DNA from: Mucilaginibacter sp. PPCGB 2223
GTDB lineage: Bacteria; Bacteroidota; Bacteroidia; Sphingobacteriales; Sphingobacteriaceae
Direction of reading: 5' to 3'
Length of the DNA: 64,000 bases
NCBI RefSeq assembly: GCF_001705515.1
Contig: NZ_MDJS01000001.1
Location: forward strand, 1,178,001-1,242,000
Shown here: piece by piece, positions 43,603-52,968 of the stretch
Numbering within the stretch: the first letter of the stretch is position 1
Layout: each line of letters opens with the position of its first letter
The notes under the pieces: model-generated
Seen by the model: only the letters and a program-made list of their open reading frames with translations
Told to the model about the DNA's origin: nothing
Database searches by the model: none
Made by a program: the position numbers and the translations under genes

Positions 43603-46600
43603 TTATTGTTCGAGCCAAACCTGCATCAGTGCAAGCAATCTGTCAATATCAACAGGCTTGGTTATATAATCGTTTGCACCGGCATCAATACATTTTTCCC
43701 TGTCTTCCTTCATTGCTTTTGCGGTAAGTGCAATAACCGGCAGTTTGGTGTATTTAACCTGTTTGCGTATCTGCCGCATAGCCTCATAACCATCCATTAC
43801 CGGCATCATGATATCCATCAGCACCAGGTCGATATCTTCAATCTCATCAAGTTTGGTCAATGCCTCCTGGCCATCGTTAGCTATCTCAACTTTCATATCA
43901 TAGCTTTCCAAAGCGCTGCTTAGCGCGAAGATATTACGCATATCATCATCAACCACCAGTATTTTTTTATTTTTTAACATTTGCCTGTCGCCCGAGTATG
44001 ATTTAACCTTAGCAGCGGCCTTACCCTGGTAAGGATGATCGGCCATGCTGTTAATTTTATTTAAAAACAGATTTACCTCGTCTATTAACCGTTCGCTCGA
44101 TTTGTTGTTTTTAACAACCATTGCATTTGCATATTGCATTAACCTGTTAACAGAGGTTTTATCCAGTTCCATGGCTGTGTTGATGATAACCGGCAGTTCG
44201 GCAAACCTGTCGATCTCCTTAATCTTATCCAACAGGTCGAGCCCCGAAATGTCGGGCAGGTTAAGATCGAGTATTACGCATTGATACTCGTTTTCGAGTA
44301 TCATGCCAAATGCCGTTTCGCCATCAAAAGCCTGGTCTACAGCTATATTCTGCTTCTCCATCAACTCTTTTAAGGCTTGGCTCTGCATTTGATGATCCTC
44401 TATCAGCAATATCTGTTTAAATGCCCTGCCTGTTTTTGCAACCATATCTTTAAACAGGTTGTCCAGCACATCGGCATTGATCGGTTTTTTAAGGAAGCTT
44501 ATCGCTCCCGATTTACGTACCTTATTTGCAGCGGCATCACCTGCCGACATTAAGTGCACCGGGATAGCTGCCGTCTCACCGTCCGCCTTCACCTCTTTCA
44601 AAATCTCCCAGCCATCCTTGCCTGGTAACATAATATCCAATATCACGGCATCGGGCAGGTTTTGTTTAATGGTTGCAAATGCCTCGTCTCCGTCGTGCAC
44701 CAGGATTGATTTATAGCCATGCTGTTTGGAGTAATCCTGCAATATATTGGCGAAGTTTTTATCATCCTCCACAATGACCACCAATGGTTCGGTACGGCCC
44801 TTCCTGATATTTTCAATTTTTAGTGGACTTTGTAATTGAAACGATGGCAATTCATCGGCTTGCGCTATCAGCTTTCCAACTTCGGGCGGTTCGCCTTCTG
44901 CGGTTTTAAACACCGTACCTTCAACAGGCAGCACCAGGGTAAACTCACTGCCTTCGCCAGGAGCACTCTTCAGGGTAATCGAGCCGCCAAGCAAATGCGC
45001 CAGCTCACGGCTGATGGACAAGCCTAACCCTGTACCACCATATTTACGGCTGGTTGAACCATCAGCTTGCTGAAAAGCTTCAAATATGAGTTTTTGTTTA
45101 TCGTACGGTATGCCAATGCCTGTATCTTTGATAGTCAGCAGCAGGTTTTTACCTGTTTTATCAACACCGGCGTTAACATTTACCGATCCGTTCTCCGGTG
45201 TAAATTTAAACGCGTTCGATAGCAGGTTTTTGATCACCTGCTGTGCACGGGTATTGTCTGTCAGTACATACTCGGGCGTATTTACATCCTTATGCGTTGT
45301 AAAGGTTATTTTTTTGCTGGCCGCAACTTCGGTAAAAAGCATTTCGATATCTTTTAATATATCGCTTACTTTTACTTTTTCGTTCACCATCTCCAGTTTG
45401 CCCGATTCGATCTTCGACAGGTCGAGTATATCGTTGATCAGGGTAAGCAAATCGTTACCGGCATTAAATATCACACTCGAGTATTTGATCTGGTCTTCGG
45501 TAAGGTTAGCCGTTTTATTATCTTTCAATATCCGCGCAAGTACTAAAATACTGTTCAAAGGCGTGCGCAGTTCGTGGCTCATGTTGGCCAAAAACTCTGA
45601 TTTGTATTTACCGGTTGTTTCCAACTGGTGCATTTGCTGGGTTATGGAACGGCGGGCCTCTTCAATAGCCTGGTTTTTCTCTTCAAGCAAACTGGCTTTT
45701 TCTTCCAGTTCGGCATTGGTAGTTCGCAATTCTTCCTGCTGCACACGCAATTCTTCCTCGGATGACTGCAGCATCTCGGTTTTTTTCACCAGCTCTTCGT
45801 TGGTTGTGCGCAACTCTTCCTGTTGCGCTTCCAGTTCCTCGGCCTGTTGCTGTACTTCCTCAAACAGATCCTGCATCGTAGTACGGGCCTGTGCCGTATT
45901 AATGGCTATGCCGATAATATCAGCGCTAAGCTTTAAATAATCTTCTTCGCCCGGGCTAAGGTCATTTGCAAAGGCGAGCTCGACTGCCCCTTTCAATTTT
46001 TTATCGAAAAAGAACGGCAATATAATAGCGTTATAAACCTCCTGTTTTAAAAGCGACGATTCCAGGTTCAGTTTATCATTCAGCTTGCCTTTAATAACCT
46101 GTGCCCGTCCGTTTTCGGCTGCCTGGCCAAGCCAGCCTTCGCCCATTTTAACCTGTTTTTTAATCATATCCAGGTTGTGAAATGCGTAAGCGGCAGTAAA
46201 GTCGAGCCTGTTATCTTTCGGGTTGAATAAATAAAAGGTGCCCGTTTGAGCCCTGGCGTAAGCACATATTTCGGTAATGACTTTTTGGGCTATTTCCAAT
46301 TCACTCTGCTCTCCCTGTACCAGTTCGCTTAGTTTGCCGGTACCAGTCAGCAACCAGTTTTTAGCCTCGTTTTCTTTCAGCACAACCTCAAGAGCATCAT
46401 TTGCACGCCGCACCTCCGCCTCTATGCGTTTTTGTTCGTCAAAGCTGCGCTGTATGTAGAAGAACAAAACTATAACGATGACGAGAAAGATAAGCGAACC
46501 CGAAACAATGATAAAAACAGTTCTGGCTGAAGCAGAATATGATTTGTCTTGCCGGATACCGAGTAAGTGATCTTCTTCTTTTACAATGTTGCCGGTTATC

Positions 46601-47067
46601 ATACGGATAGAATCCATATTGGATTTCCCCCGCAAAAGCATATCATTCTGAACCATGAAATCAAGGCCCCTGATAGGTCGCAATTCGATGTTTGTCTTTA
46701 GGATATTTAGCTGATTATTTATCAATCGGTGCAACGAATCAACTCTTTTAATCTCTAACGGGTTATCACTGATTAATTTTTTCAACGAGTCGATGCCTAC
46801 TGTAACAAGTGGTACTGAGGAATTATACGGTTCCAGAAAAGCAGGCTTACCAGTGGCACAATAACCACGCATGGCCGTTTCGGCATCTATAAGGTATTGC
46901 AGCAGATCGGTTGAATGATCAATAACCTGTTGCGTATGGTTTACCCATTTGTTATCTTCTTCAAGTTGTTGTATACTTCTGTATGACAGGATGGCAACAA
47001 TAAACACCAGTATAATCGATACCCCAAAGCCGGTTAATACCTGCTGCCTGAAAGAAAGTTTTAGCAT
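43603..47067 (-). CDS. CHASE3-GAF hybrid histidine kinase with three receiver domains
   Basis: A 1154-residue membrane sensor. Order: helix 10-30, periplasmic CHASE3 domain about 35-175 (YLIDAETAMRGYCATGKPAF), helix about 183-208, GAF about 245-395, a long coiled coil about 400-490 with repeated EEVQQQAEELEAQQEELRTT, HisKA (FLANMSHELRTPLNSILVL), ATPase (NLLSNAFKFTPENGSV, YGGTGLGLSISREL), then receivers at about 765-880 (ILDIMLPGKDG), 890-1010 (ILDLNLPDISG) and 1030-1150 (LMDIMMPVMDG). It probably heads the operon with cheR, cheB and the second hybrid kinase. Confidence 0.93.
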   Translation of the reverse strand: MLKLSFRQQVLTGFGVSIILVFIVAILSYRSIQQLEEDNKWVNHTQQVIDHSTDLLQYLIDAETAMRGYCATGKPAFLEPYNSSVPLVTVGIDSLKKLISDNPLEIKRVDSLHRLINNQLNILKTNIELRPIRGLDFMVQNDMLLRGKSNMDSIRMITGNIVKEEDHLLGIRQDKSYSASARTVFIIVSGSLIFLVIVIVLFFYIQRSFDEQKRIEAEVRRANDALEVVLKENEAKNWLLTGTGKLSELVQGEQSELEIAQKVITEICAYARAQTGTFYLFNPKDNRLDFTAAYAFHNLDMIKKQVKMGEGWLGQAAENGRAQVIKGKLNDKLNLESSLLKQEVYNAIILPFFFDKKLKGAVELAFANDLSPGEEDYLKLSADIIGIAINTAQARTTMQDLFEEVQQQAEELEAQQEELRTTNEELVKKTEMLQSSEEELRVQQEELRTTNAELEEKASLLEEKNQAIEEARRSITQQMHQLETTGKYKSEFLANMSHELRTPLNSILVLARILKDNKTANLTEDQIKYSSVIFNAGNDLLTLINDILDLSKIESGKLEMVNEKVKVSDILKDIEMLFTEVAASKKITFTTHKDVNTPEYVLTDNTRAQQVIKNLLSNAFKFTPENGSVNVNAGVDKTGKNLLLTIKDTGIGIPYDKQKLIFEAFQQADGSTSRKYGGTGLGLSISRELAHLLGGSITLKSAPGEGSEFTLVLPVEGTVFKTAEGEPPEVGKLIAQADELPSFQLQSPLKIENIRKGRTEPLVVIVEDDKNFANILQDYSKQHGYKSILVHDGDEAFATIKQNLPDAVILDIMLPGKDGWEILKEVKADGETAAIPVHLMSAGDAAANKVRKSGAISFLKKPINADVLDNLFKDMVAKTGRAFKQILLIEDHQMQSQALKELMEKQNIAVDQAFDGETAFGMILENEYQCVILDLNLPDISGLDLLDKIKEIDRFAELPVIINTAMELDKTSVNRLMQYANAMVVKNNKSSERLIDEVNLFLNKINSMADHPYQGKAAAKVKSYSGDRQMLKNKKILVVDDDMRNIFALSSALESYDMKVEIANDGQEALTKLDEIEDIDLVLMDIMMPVMDGYEAMRQIRKQVKYTKLPVIALTAKAMKEDREKCIDAGANDYITKPVDIDRLLALMQVWLEQ

Positions 47068-47207
47068 AATTATGTTTATACTGTTATTTTTACGGATGGT
47101 TTAAATATAAGCCACAATATAAATACGAAAATGCGAAATAAAAAGATGTTTTTCATTTCGCATGCAGGTATTAAGAAAAAAAATAAATTAGTAAAAAAGC
47201 TATTTAA

Positions 47208-47633
47208 TTATGAAGTATGTTTAATAGGTTTCGGTTTAGATGCGAATGTACCGGCCACAGCCAATATGCCTCCGGCAAATAACACATACCAACCCCATTT
47301 AAACCTGATAGCTTTTGATAATAATTGAGCCAAAAAATTAAAGGGCAGTGAGCTGAGCGTGTTTTTTACCTGGAAGACTACACCCGCAAAAAGCAGTGTT
47401 ATTAAAGCGAGGCTCACATAGGCTGATAGTTTGATTAGTGCGCGCCTGTCGAGCGCAATGGCCAAAATGCCGATAACAGCCATCAGCAACACTACAATAC
47501 CGTAAGGCTTACTCAAGCCGAAAATATCGTAATGCGCCCAATTAACCAATACTTTAAAAACCAGCAGCCGGCAATAGCAACCGGCAATAATCAGTACAAA
47601 ACCGATAAACGAGATTAACGAACTAATACGCAT
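47208..47633 (-). CDS. Membrane protein of unknown function
   Basis: A 141-residue protein with four hydrophobic segments (about 5-27, 44-62, 67-88 and 113-130). A short basic end, ASKPKPIKHTS, follows the last helix. I do not recognise a family. It lies 15 bp downstream of gldC on the same strand, so it is likely the last gene of a small operon with gldC and the 92-residue membrane protein. Confidence 0.6.
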   Translation of the reverse strand: MRISSLISFIGFVLIIAGCYCRLLVFKVLVNWAHYDIFGLSKPYGIVVLLMAVIGILAIALDRRALIKLSAYVSLALITLLFAGVVFQVKNTLSSLPFNFLAQLLSKAIRFKWGWYVLFAGGILAVAGTFASKPKPIKHTS

Positions 47634-47648
47634 GGCTTAAATATACAA

Positions 47649-47978
47649 TTATTGTTTTAATTCCATTTTATCTGCAAAATGTGCACAATAATCTCTCAAA
47701 TCTTCAATAATATTCTTCTCGCCGGTAGCGCGTAAAAAGCTGTCGCCCATGGTTTGCAGGCTTTCGTAAAAAAAGCGTTTCATTTCGTCAACAGGCATTT
47801 CTTTCGTCCACAAGTCAATACGCAGGGTGTTTTTAAAGTTATGATCCCACAGCGAGAGCATAAATGAGTTAACGGGTAATGCTTCTTTATTTTTCGAATC
47901 GGTGGATTCCCAAGTTATTTTTTCCGGAACGTTGTTATCATCCAGTTCGATAGTTAGTTTAATCTCAGCTTTTTTCAT
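47649..47978 (-). CDS. gldC: Gliding motility protein GldC
   Basis: A 109-residue protein beginning KKAEIKLTIELDDNNVPEKI and containing LWDHNFKNTLRIDLWTKEMP and MKRFFYESLQTMGDSFLRAT, which together identify GldC. It is a small cytoplasmic protein needed for or linked to gliding in Flavobacterium; in non-gliding relatives it accompanies type IX secretion genes. Its exact role is not known. It is flanked by two small membrane-protein genes, with short gaps. Confidence 0.9.
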   Translation of the reverse strand: MKKAEIKLTIELDDNNVPEKITWESTDSKNKEALPVNSFMLSLWDHNFKNTLRIDLWTKEMPVDEMKRFFYESLQTMGDSFLRATGEKNIIEDLRDYCAHFADKMELKQ

Positions 47979-47996
47979 GTAAATATGGAGAGTAGG

Positions 47997-48275
47997 TTAT
48001 TTGATCAGTAGAAATATAACAGCGGTTAAAACAATAAAGCACGACTCAACCAGCCAGAGTTTTTTCATCTCAGGGAAGAAATTGCGCAATATCACATCTA
48101 AAAATGCGACTACCAGTCCGAAAAAGAAAAATATAACGCTCAGTGTCACGCGCAAATGCTGTTGCGGCATCGAATAAGCAATATTCAGCACATGGGCACC
48201 TTTAAAGAATATAAGCGCAGCCACTACAAAAAAGAACGCGGTAGCAAAATTAAGCGGTGTAATTCTCAGCTTCAT
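47997..48275 (-). CDS. Small membrane protein of unknown function
   Basis: A 92-residue protein with three hydrophobic helices (about 8-28, 42-62 and 72-91). It resembles small integral proteins of Bacteroidota without known function. The gap to the upstream helicase gene is nine bases and to gldC 18 bases, so it may be in one operon with both. Confidence 0.6.
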   Translation of the reverse strand: MKLRITPLNFATAFFFVVAALIFFKGAHVLNIAYSMPQQHLRVTLSVIFFFFGLVVAFLDVILRNFFPEMKKLWLVESCFIVLTAVIFLLIK

Positions 48276-48284
48276 AAATATTGG

Positions 48285-49646
48285 TTATCGTCTTTTCCTG
48301 TTTTCTTTTTGTGCCGCGGCTTTTTTACCCGGCCTGTTGTTTCGGGCGGCAGGTTTGCCTGCTTTGGCATGCGCAACATCAAACTTTTTGCGTTGGTTAG
48401 CGGTCTTCTTTTCATGAAAGGCACCTTTAAACCCGGGGTCTTCACGGCGTTTCTGCACGTCTATCTCCATCGCCTGGTCCTGCCGCTCCTGGTAAGGCGT
48501 TTCCTCAACAAAAACTTCAGGCGGCAAAGGTATCACAGTAATTTGTTGGCGGATGAGCTTTTCTATCTTTTTTATGTAATATTCTTCGGCCGGAGTGCAA
48601 AAAGTAATGGCCTCGCCATGTTGAAAGGCCCGGCCTGTACGACCGATACGGTGTACATAATCTTCGTAAATAATCGGCACATCAAAATTGATCACATGGC
48701 TCACATCACTTACATCAATGCCTCGTGCGGCTACATCAGTAGCTACCAAAATCTTCACCTCATCATTCTTAAACGCGTTGATGGAGTTAATGCGGGTATT
48801 CTGCCCTTTATTGGCATGTAAAACCCTTACCTCCTTTTCGCCGAACTTGCGCAGTAAAAACTTGTACACATCCTCGGCAGCATAGCGCGTTTTGCAGAAT
48901 ATAATGAGTTTTTTAATATCTTCAGGCTGATCGAGAAGGTATTTAAGCAGATTGATCTTGGTTTTGATATTGGGTACCTGGTATAAACATTGCGCCACAG
49001 TTTGGGCCGGCGTAGCCTGGGGCGTTACCTCGATCATCGTCGGAAACTCCAGGAAATTCGCCGAAAGCTGGTTCACCTTGTCGGACATGGTAGCCGAAAA
49101 CAACAGGTTCTGCCGCTTCCGCGGAACAACTTCCAGTATGCGGTTTATCTGTGGCATAAAGCCCATATCCATCATCTTATCCGCTTCATCCAAAACCAAT
49201 ACCTGCAAGGTTTTGGTTACGATATGGCCTGCCAGGTAAACATCCATAAACCTCCCCGGCGTAGCTACGATGATATCCACGCCTTTATCTATCAGCTCTT
49301 TTTGGGTTTTGGGGCCAAGCCCGCCGTACAGGCAAACAATGCGCAAACCGGTATAAGTGGCAAACTGTTTGGCGTTCTCTTCTATCTGTATGGCCAGTTC
49401 GCGGGTTGGCGCCACAATTAAAGCACGCACATCATTACCCTGCGGGTATTTCAGCTTCATAATGATGGGCAGCATGTAGGCAGCGGTTTTGCCCGTTCCG
49501 GTTTGGGCGATACCCATCACATCCTGCCCGTTCATTATCGGAGGGATGGCTTTTTGCTGTATCGGCGTAGCTTCGGTATAGCCGGCATCGGCAATTGCGT
49601 TCAGTATTTGCCGGTTAAAGCCAAAATCTTCGAAAGTTACAGACAT
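48285..49646 (-). CDS. rhlE: DEAD-box ATP-dependent RNA helicase (RhlE-like)
   Basis: A 453-residue helicase. Q motif FNRQILNAIADAGYTEATPI near residue 10, Walker A AQTGTGKTAAY near 47, DEAD box VLVLDEADKMMDMGF near 150, SAT motif LLFSATMSD and motif VI HRIGRTGRA near 335. The tail of about 60 residues is strongly basic (KKTANQRKKFD, NNRPGKKAAAQKENRKRR), as in RhlE-type RNA-binding tails. It remodels RNA, for example in ribosome assembly or decay. It diverges from pyrC across a 121-bp gap with a palindromic repeat. Confidence 0.93.
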   Translation of the reverse strand: MSVTFEDFGFNRQILNAIADAGYTEATPIQQKAIPPIMNGQDVMGIAQTGTGKTAAYMLPIIMKLKYPQGNDVRALIVAPTRELAIQIEENAKQFATYTGLRIVCLYGGLGPKTQKELIDKGVDIIVATPGRFMDVYLAGHIVTKTLQVLVLDEADKMMDMGFMPQINRILEVVPRKRQNLLFSATMSDKVNQLSANFLEFPTMIEVTPQATPAQTVAQCLYQVPNIKTKINLLKYLLDQPEDIKKLIIFCKTRYAAEDVYKFLLRKFGEKEVRVLHANKGQNTRINSINAFKNDEVKILVATDVAARGIDVSDVSHVINFDVPIIYEDYVHRIGRTGRAFQHGEAITFCTPAEEYYIKKIEKLIRQQITVIPLPPEVFVEETPYQERQDQAMEIDVQKRREDPGFKGAFHEKKTANQRKKFDVAHAKAGKPAARNNRPGKKAAAQKENRKRR

Positions 49647-49667
49647 GGCGGCAAAGGTAAGGTTTTA

Positions 49668-49753
49668 AGTCGGGAAGTCCGAAAGACGGCAAGACCGAAA
49701 GTATTTTACCATTTTACTTTTGCGGACTTGCGGACTTTTCCGACTTTCGGACT
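49668..49753. repeat. Imperfect palindrome, family D, in the rhlE-pyrC divergent promoter region
   Basis: The left part (agtcgggaagtccgaaagac then ggcaagaccgaaagt) and the right part (acttttgcggacttgcggac then ttttccgactttcggact) are imperfect reverse complements of each other, built from repeated agtc-cg-aa words. It fills most of the space between the two divergent start codons. Confidence 0.55.
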
Positions 49754-49767
49754 AAATATAGTATCCT

Positions 49768-51105
49768 ATGTCCACCATCCTCATCAAACAAGCAACCATA
49801 GTTAACGAAGGCCGCCAATTTATTGCCGACGTACTCATCAAAAATGGCATCATCGAACGCATTGATAGCCATATTGATCAATATATCGACCAGACTATTA
49901 ACGCCGAAGGTTTATACCTGTTACCAGGGATGATAGACGATCAGGTACATTTCCGCGAGCCTGGATTGACTTACAAGGCAGATATCCGCAGCGAGTCGCG
50001 GGCCGCAGTAGCCGGTGGCATTACCAGCTTTATGGAGATGCCCAATACAGTACCCAATACCCTCACACAGCAACTATTACAGGATAAGTACGATATCGCG
50101 GCGCGTACCTCACTGGCCAACTACTCATTCTTCATGGGGGCCAGCAATGATAATTTAGATGAGGTTTTGCGCACAGATGCAGCCAATGTTTGCGGCATTA
50201 AAGTTTTTATGGGTTCATCTACCGGTAATATGCTGGTTGATAACCCTACTACTTTAGAGAAACTTTTTGCCGAATGCCCAATGCTCATTGCCACACATTG
50301 CGAAGATGAGCAAACCATTAAAGATAACCTCGAACATTTTAAACAATTACTCGGCGAGAACATTCCTGTAAAGCTGCACCCGAAAATACGCAGTGCTGAA
50401 GCTTGTTATCTATCGTCGTCAATGGCGATTGAACTGGCAAAAAAACACGATACCCGTTTGCATATTCTGCATATTTCTACCGAGCGTGAAACGCATTTAT
50501 TTGATAATACCATCCCGCTAAAAGATAAAAAAATTACTGCCGAAGCCTGCGTACATCACCTCTGGTTCAGCGATGCCGATTACGAAACCAAAGGCAACCT
50601 CATCAAGTGGAACCCGGCCGTTAAAACCGCAACCGACCGTGATGGTATTTTAAAAGCGGTGTTGGATAACCATATCGACATCATAGCTACTGACCATGCC
50701 CCGCATACCATTGAAGAAAAAGCCAAAGCTTATCTCCAGGCACCCTCTGGCGGCCCACTGGTGCAACATGCTTTGCCGGCTTTATTAGAAATGCACCACC
50801 AGGGCAAACTTACTTTAGAGCAGATCGCCGATAAAGCTGCGCATGCACCGGCCGTTTGTTTTAATATTGAAAAACGCGGCTTTATCCGCGAAGGCTACTG
50901 GGCCGACTTAGTATTGGTTAACCTCAACGCTCCATGGGCTGTCGCCAGACAAAACATTTTATACAAATGCGGTTGGAGCCCCTTCGAGGGTCAAACGTTT
51001 CAATCAGCCATTACACACACCATCGTATCAGGCAATTTGGCTTACGCCGATGGTAAGCTGATTGATAAGGAAATGGGACAAAGGTTAAAATTTGAGATCA
51101 GATAA
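49768..51105 (+). CDS. pyrC: Dihydroorotase
   Basis: A 445-residue amidohydrolase. The metal-site segments are MIDDQVHFREPGLTYKADIR near residue 55, GIKVFMGSSTGNM near 148, ATHCED near 175, LHILHIST near 235 and IATDHAPHT near 310. The enzyme closes carbamoyl-aspartate to dihydroorotate in pyrimidine synthesis. The usual DxHxH is DDQVH, so the first His is Gln; I believe this is common in Bacteroidota proteins, but it is unusual for amidohydrolases in general. No other pyr gene is adjacent. Confidence 0.88.
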   Translation: MSTILIKQATIVNEGRQFIADVLIKNGIIERIDSHIDQYIDQTINAEGLYLLPGMIDDQVHFREPGLTYKADIRSESRAAVAGGITSFMEMPNTVPNTLTQQLLQDKYDIAARTSLANYSFFMGASNDNLDEVLRTDAANVCGIKVFMGSSTGNMLVDNPTTLEKLFAECPMLIATHCEDEQTIKDNLEHFKQLLGENIPVKLHPKIRSAEACYLSSSMAIELAKKHDTRLHILHISTERETHLFDNTIPLKDKKITAEACVHHLWFSDADYETKGNLIKWNPAVKTATDRDGILKAVLDNHIDIIATDHAPHTIEEKAKAYLQAPSGGPLVQHALPALLEMHHQGKLTLEQIADKAAHAPAVCFNIEKRGFIREGYWADLVLVNLNAPWAVARQNILYKCGWSPFEGQTFQSAITHTIVSGNLAYADGKLIDKEMGQRLKFEIR

Positions 51106-51345
51106 CTACAGCCAACCCAATTTAAAGTGGCAGTGACAGCAGCAATTTTCCTTATTCATGAGATGTGTACTTACCGCTACTGCAAATGCCACTACTTCCT
51201 GCATCCTGACTTTTGCATCCTGATTCTGATTTCGACTGCCAATATTCCTAAACAAATAGCCAACAGCCTTGTATAACTTTATAGTTACTCAACAATTTGT
51301 TGCCAGATAATTTTGTAATTTAGTTCACGACTATAAACTGATATT

Positions 51346-51987
51346 ATGGCCTCAAAAAAGCCCGATAATGCGACCGTAAGCGATGAACTGCTGAACGGTA
51401 CGCGAAGAGATTTCCTGAAACAATCATCCGTTTTAACTGCCATTACCCTGGCGCCTACCGGTTTGGTTAAAGCCGCCGAAAGCGGCCTGGACGAAAAAAT
51501 TGCCGCAGTTTTTGAAAAAATACCGGTTAGCCTTACTGTTAATGGCGTAAAACATGATGTATCCGTTGAACCGCGCGTTACTTTGCTCGACCTACTGCGC
51601 GAGCAACTGCATCTTACCGGCACCAAAAAAGGCTGCGACCGCGGCCAGTGCGGCGCCTGTACCGTACATGTCGACGGTAAACGTGTCAACTCGTGTTTGA
51701 GTTTAGCCGTGATGCACGACGGGCACCACATCACCACCATCGAGGGTTTGGCTAATGGCGACGAGTTGCACCCACTACAGGAAGCTTTTATTAAGCACGA
51801 CGGTTTTCAGTGTGGCTACTGCACGCCGGGGCAGATCATGTCGGGCGTGGCCTGTATACGTGAGGGGCATGCCAATACCGAAAGTAATATCCGTGAATAT
51901 ATGAGCGGTAACATCTGCCGGTGCGGTGCTTACCCCAATATTGTAAAAGCTATTTACGAGGTAAGCAAAGGAGGGCAAAAAGTATGA
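51346..51987 (+). CDS. paoA: Aldehyde oxidoreductase [2Fe-2S] subunit, Tat-exported (PaoA-like)
   Basis: A 213-residue protein with a twin-arginine signal (TRRDFLKQSSVLTAITLAP, residues 19-37). The plant-type [2Fe-2S] motif is KKGCDRGQCGACTVHVDG near 90 and the second cluster motif is CGYCTPGQ with CRCGAYPNI near 150-190. This matches PaoA/YagT, the small subunit of the periplasmic molybdenum aldehyde oxidoreductase of E. coli. It is the first gene of a five-gene operon. An exact -7 element TAATTTTG lies at 51308-51315, with a poor -33 part. Confidence 0.92.
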   Translation: MASKKPDNATVSDELLNGTRRDFLKQSSVLTAITLAPTGLVKAAESGLDEKIAAVFEKIPVSLTVNGVKHDVSVEPRVTLLDLLREQLHLTGTKKGCDRGQCGACTVHVDGKRVNSCLSLAVMHDGHHITTIEGLANGDELHPLQEAFIKHDGFQCGYCTPGQIMSGVACIREGHANTESNIREYMSGNICRCGAYPNIVKAIYEVSKGGQKV

Positions 51988-52967
51988 ACCAGTTTGAATA
52001 CATACGCGCCACAGAGCAGGCTGCAGCTGTTAAAGCTCTTGTTAAAGATGCCAATACGCAGTTCATCGCCGGCGGCACCAATCTGATCGACCTGATGAAA
52101 ATGGGCGTGGCAAAGCCGGATAAGCTTGTCGACATCACTCGTTTGCCGCTGAAAGACATCAAAAAAACACCAACCGGTATACATATCGGCGCATTGGCAT
52201 TGAACAGCCAGGTTGCCGAAAACAGTTTGATCCTGCAACATCACCCGGTGCTGGCCCTCGCACTAAATTCGGGAGCCACGCAGCAATTGCGCAACATGGC
52301 TACAGTAGGCGGCAATATGCTGCAGCGTACACGCTGCGGCTATTTTTTCGATGTCAATATGCCTTGTAACAAACGCGAGCCTGGCAGCGGCTGTGGCGCT
52401 ATCGGGGGCATTAACCGTATGCATGCCATTTTCGGCGCAAGCGAAAGCTGTATAGCCGTGCATCCCAGCGATATGTGTGTGGCCCTGGCGGCACTGGATG
52501 CTACCGTGACCGTGCTCGGCCCCAAAGGCGAACGCCGTATGCCTTTTGCTGATTTTCACCGTTTACCGGGAGATCACCCTGAGCACGACAATACCCTGCA
52601 AAAAGGCGAACTGATCTTGGGTGTAGATATCCCGGATGCCAGACAAACTAAAAACGTAGCCTATTTAAAAGTGCGCGACCGTACATCGTATGCCTTCGCG
52701 TTGGTCTCGGTAGCTGCCGTTTTAAATATCGAAGGTGGAATAATTAAAAATGCCAAACTGGCTATGGGTGGCGTGGCACACAAACCATGGCGCCTGCATG
52801 CTGCCGAAGCTTCGCTCATCGGCAAACAAGCTACTATCGACAACTTTAAGCAAGCGGCACAGATTGCCATGCAGGGAGCCAAAACCTACAAATACAACGA
52901 GTTTAAGGTAAAGCTTGGGCACAATACCATTGTCCAGGCATTAAAAACAGCAGCAAGCGTAGCATAA
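51984..52967 (+). CDS. paoB: Aldehyde oxidoreductase FAD-binding subunit (PaoB-like)
   Basis: A 327-residue protein. FAD-binding segments are FIAGGTNLIDLMKMGVAKPD near residue 27 and ATVGGNMLQRTRCGYF near 106. Cys118, Cys128 and Cys137 in RCGYFFDVNMPCNKREPGSG and the following CGA match the extra [4Fe-4S] insertion known from PaoB/YagS. The ATG at 51984 overlaps the paoA stop (ATGA) and is preceded by a GGAGG-like site, rare in this phylum. It relays electrons from the molybdenum site via FAD. Confidence 0.92.
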   Translation: MNQFEYIRATEQAAAVKALVKDANTQFIAGGTNLIDLMKMGVAKPDKLVDITRLPLKDIKKTPTGIHIGALALNSQVAENSLILQHHPVLALALNSGATQQLRNMATVGGNMLQRTRCGYFFDVNMPCNKREPGSGCGAIGGINRMHAIFGASESCIAVHPSDMCVALAALDATVTVLGPKGERRMPFADFHRLPGDHPEHDNTLQKGELILGVDIPDARQTKNVAYLKVRDRTSYAFALVSVAAVLNIEGGIIKNAKLAMGGVAHKPWRLHAAEASLIGKQATIDNFKQAAQIAMQGAKTYKYNEFKVKLGHNTIVQALKTAASVA

Positions 52968-52968
52968 T

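Noticed and set aside
45086..45940. A 284-codon serine-rich open frame opposite the large hybrid kinase
   Set aside because: It lies wholly antisense to the well-supported HisKA, coiled-coil and GAF regions, and its Ser/Cys/Val bias is what antisense of Glu/Leu/Gln-rich coiled coil gives.
51921..51983. N-terminal extension of the PaoB-like protein
   Set aside because: The upstream frame overlaps the paoA coding end; the ATG at 51984 with the ATGA junction and ribosome site matches family N-termini.
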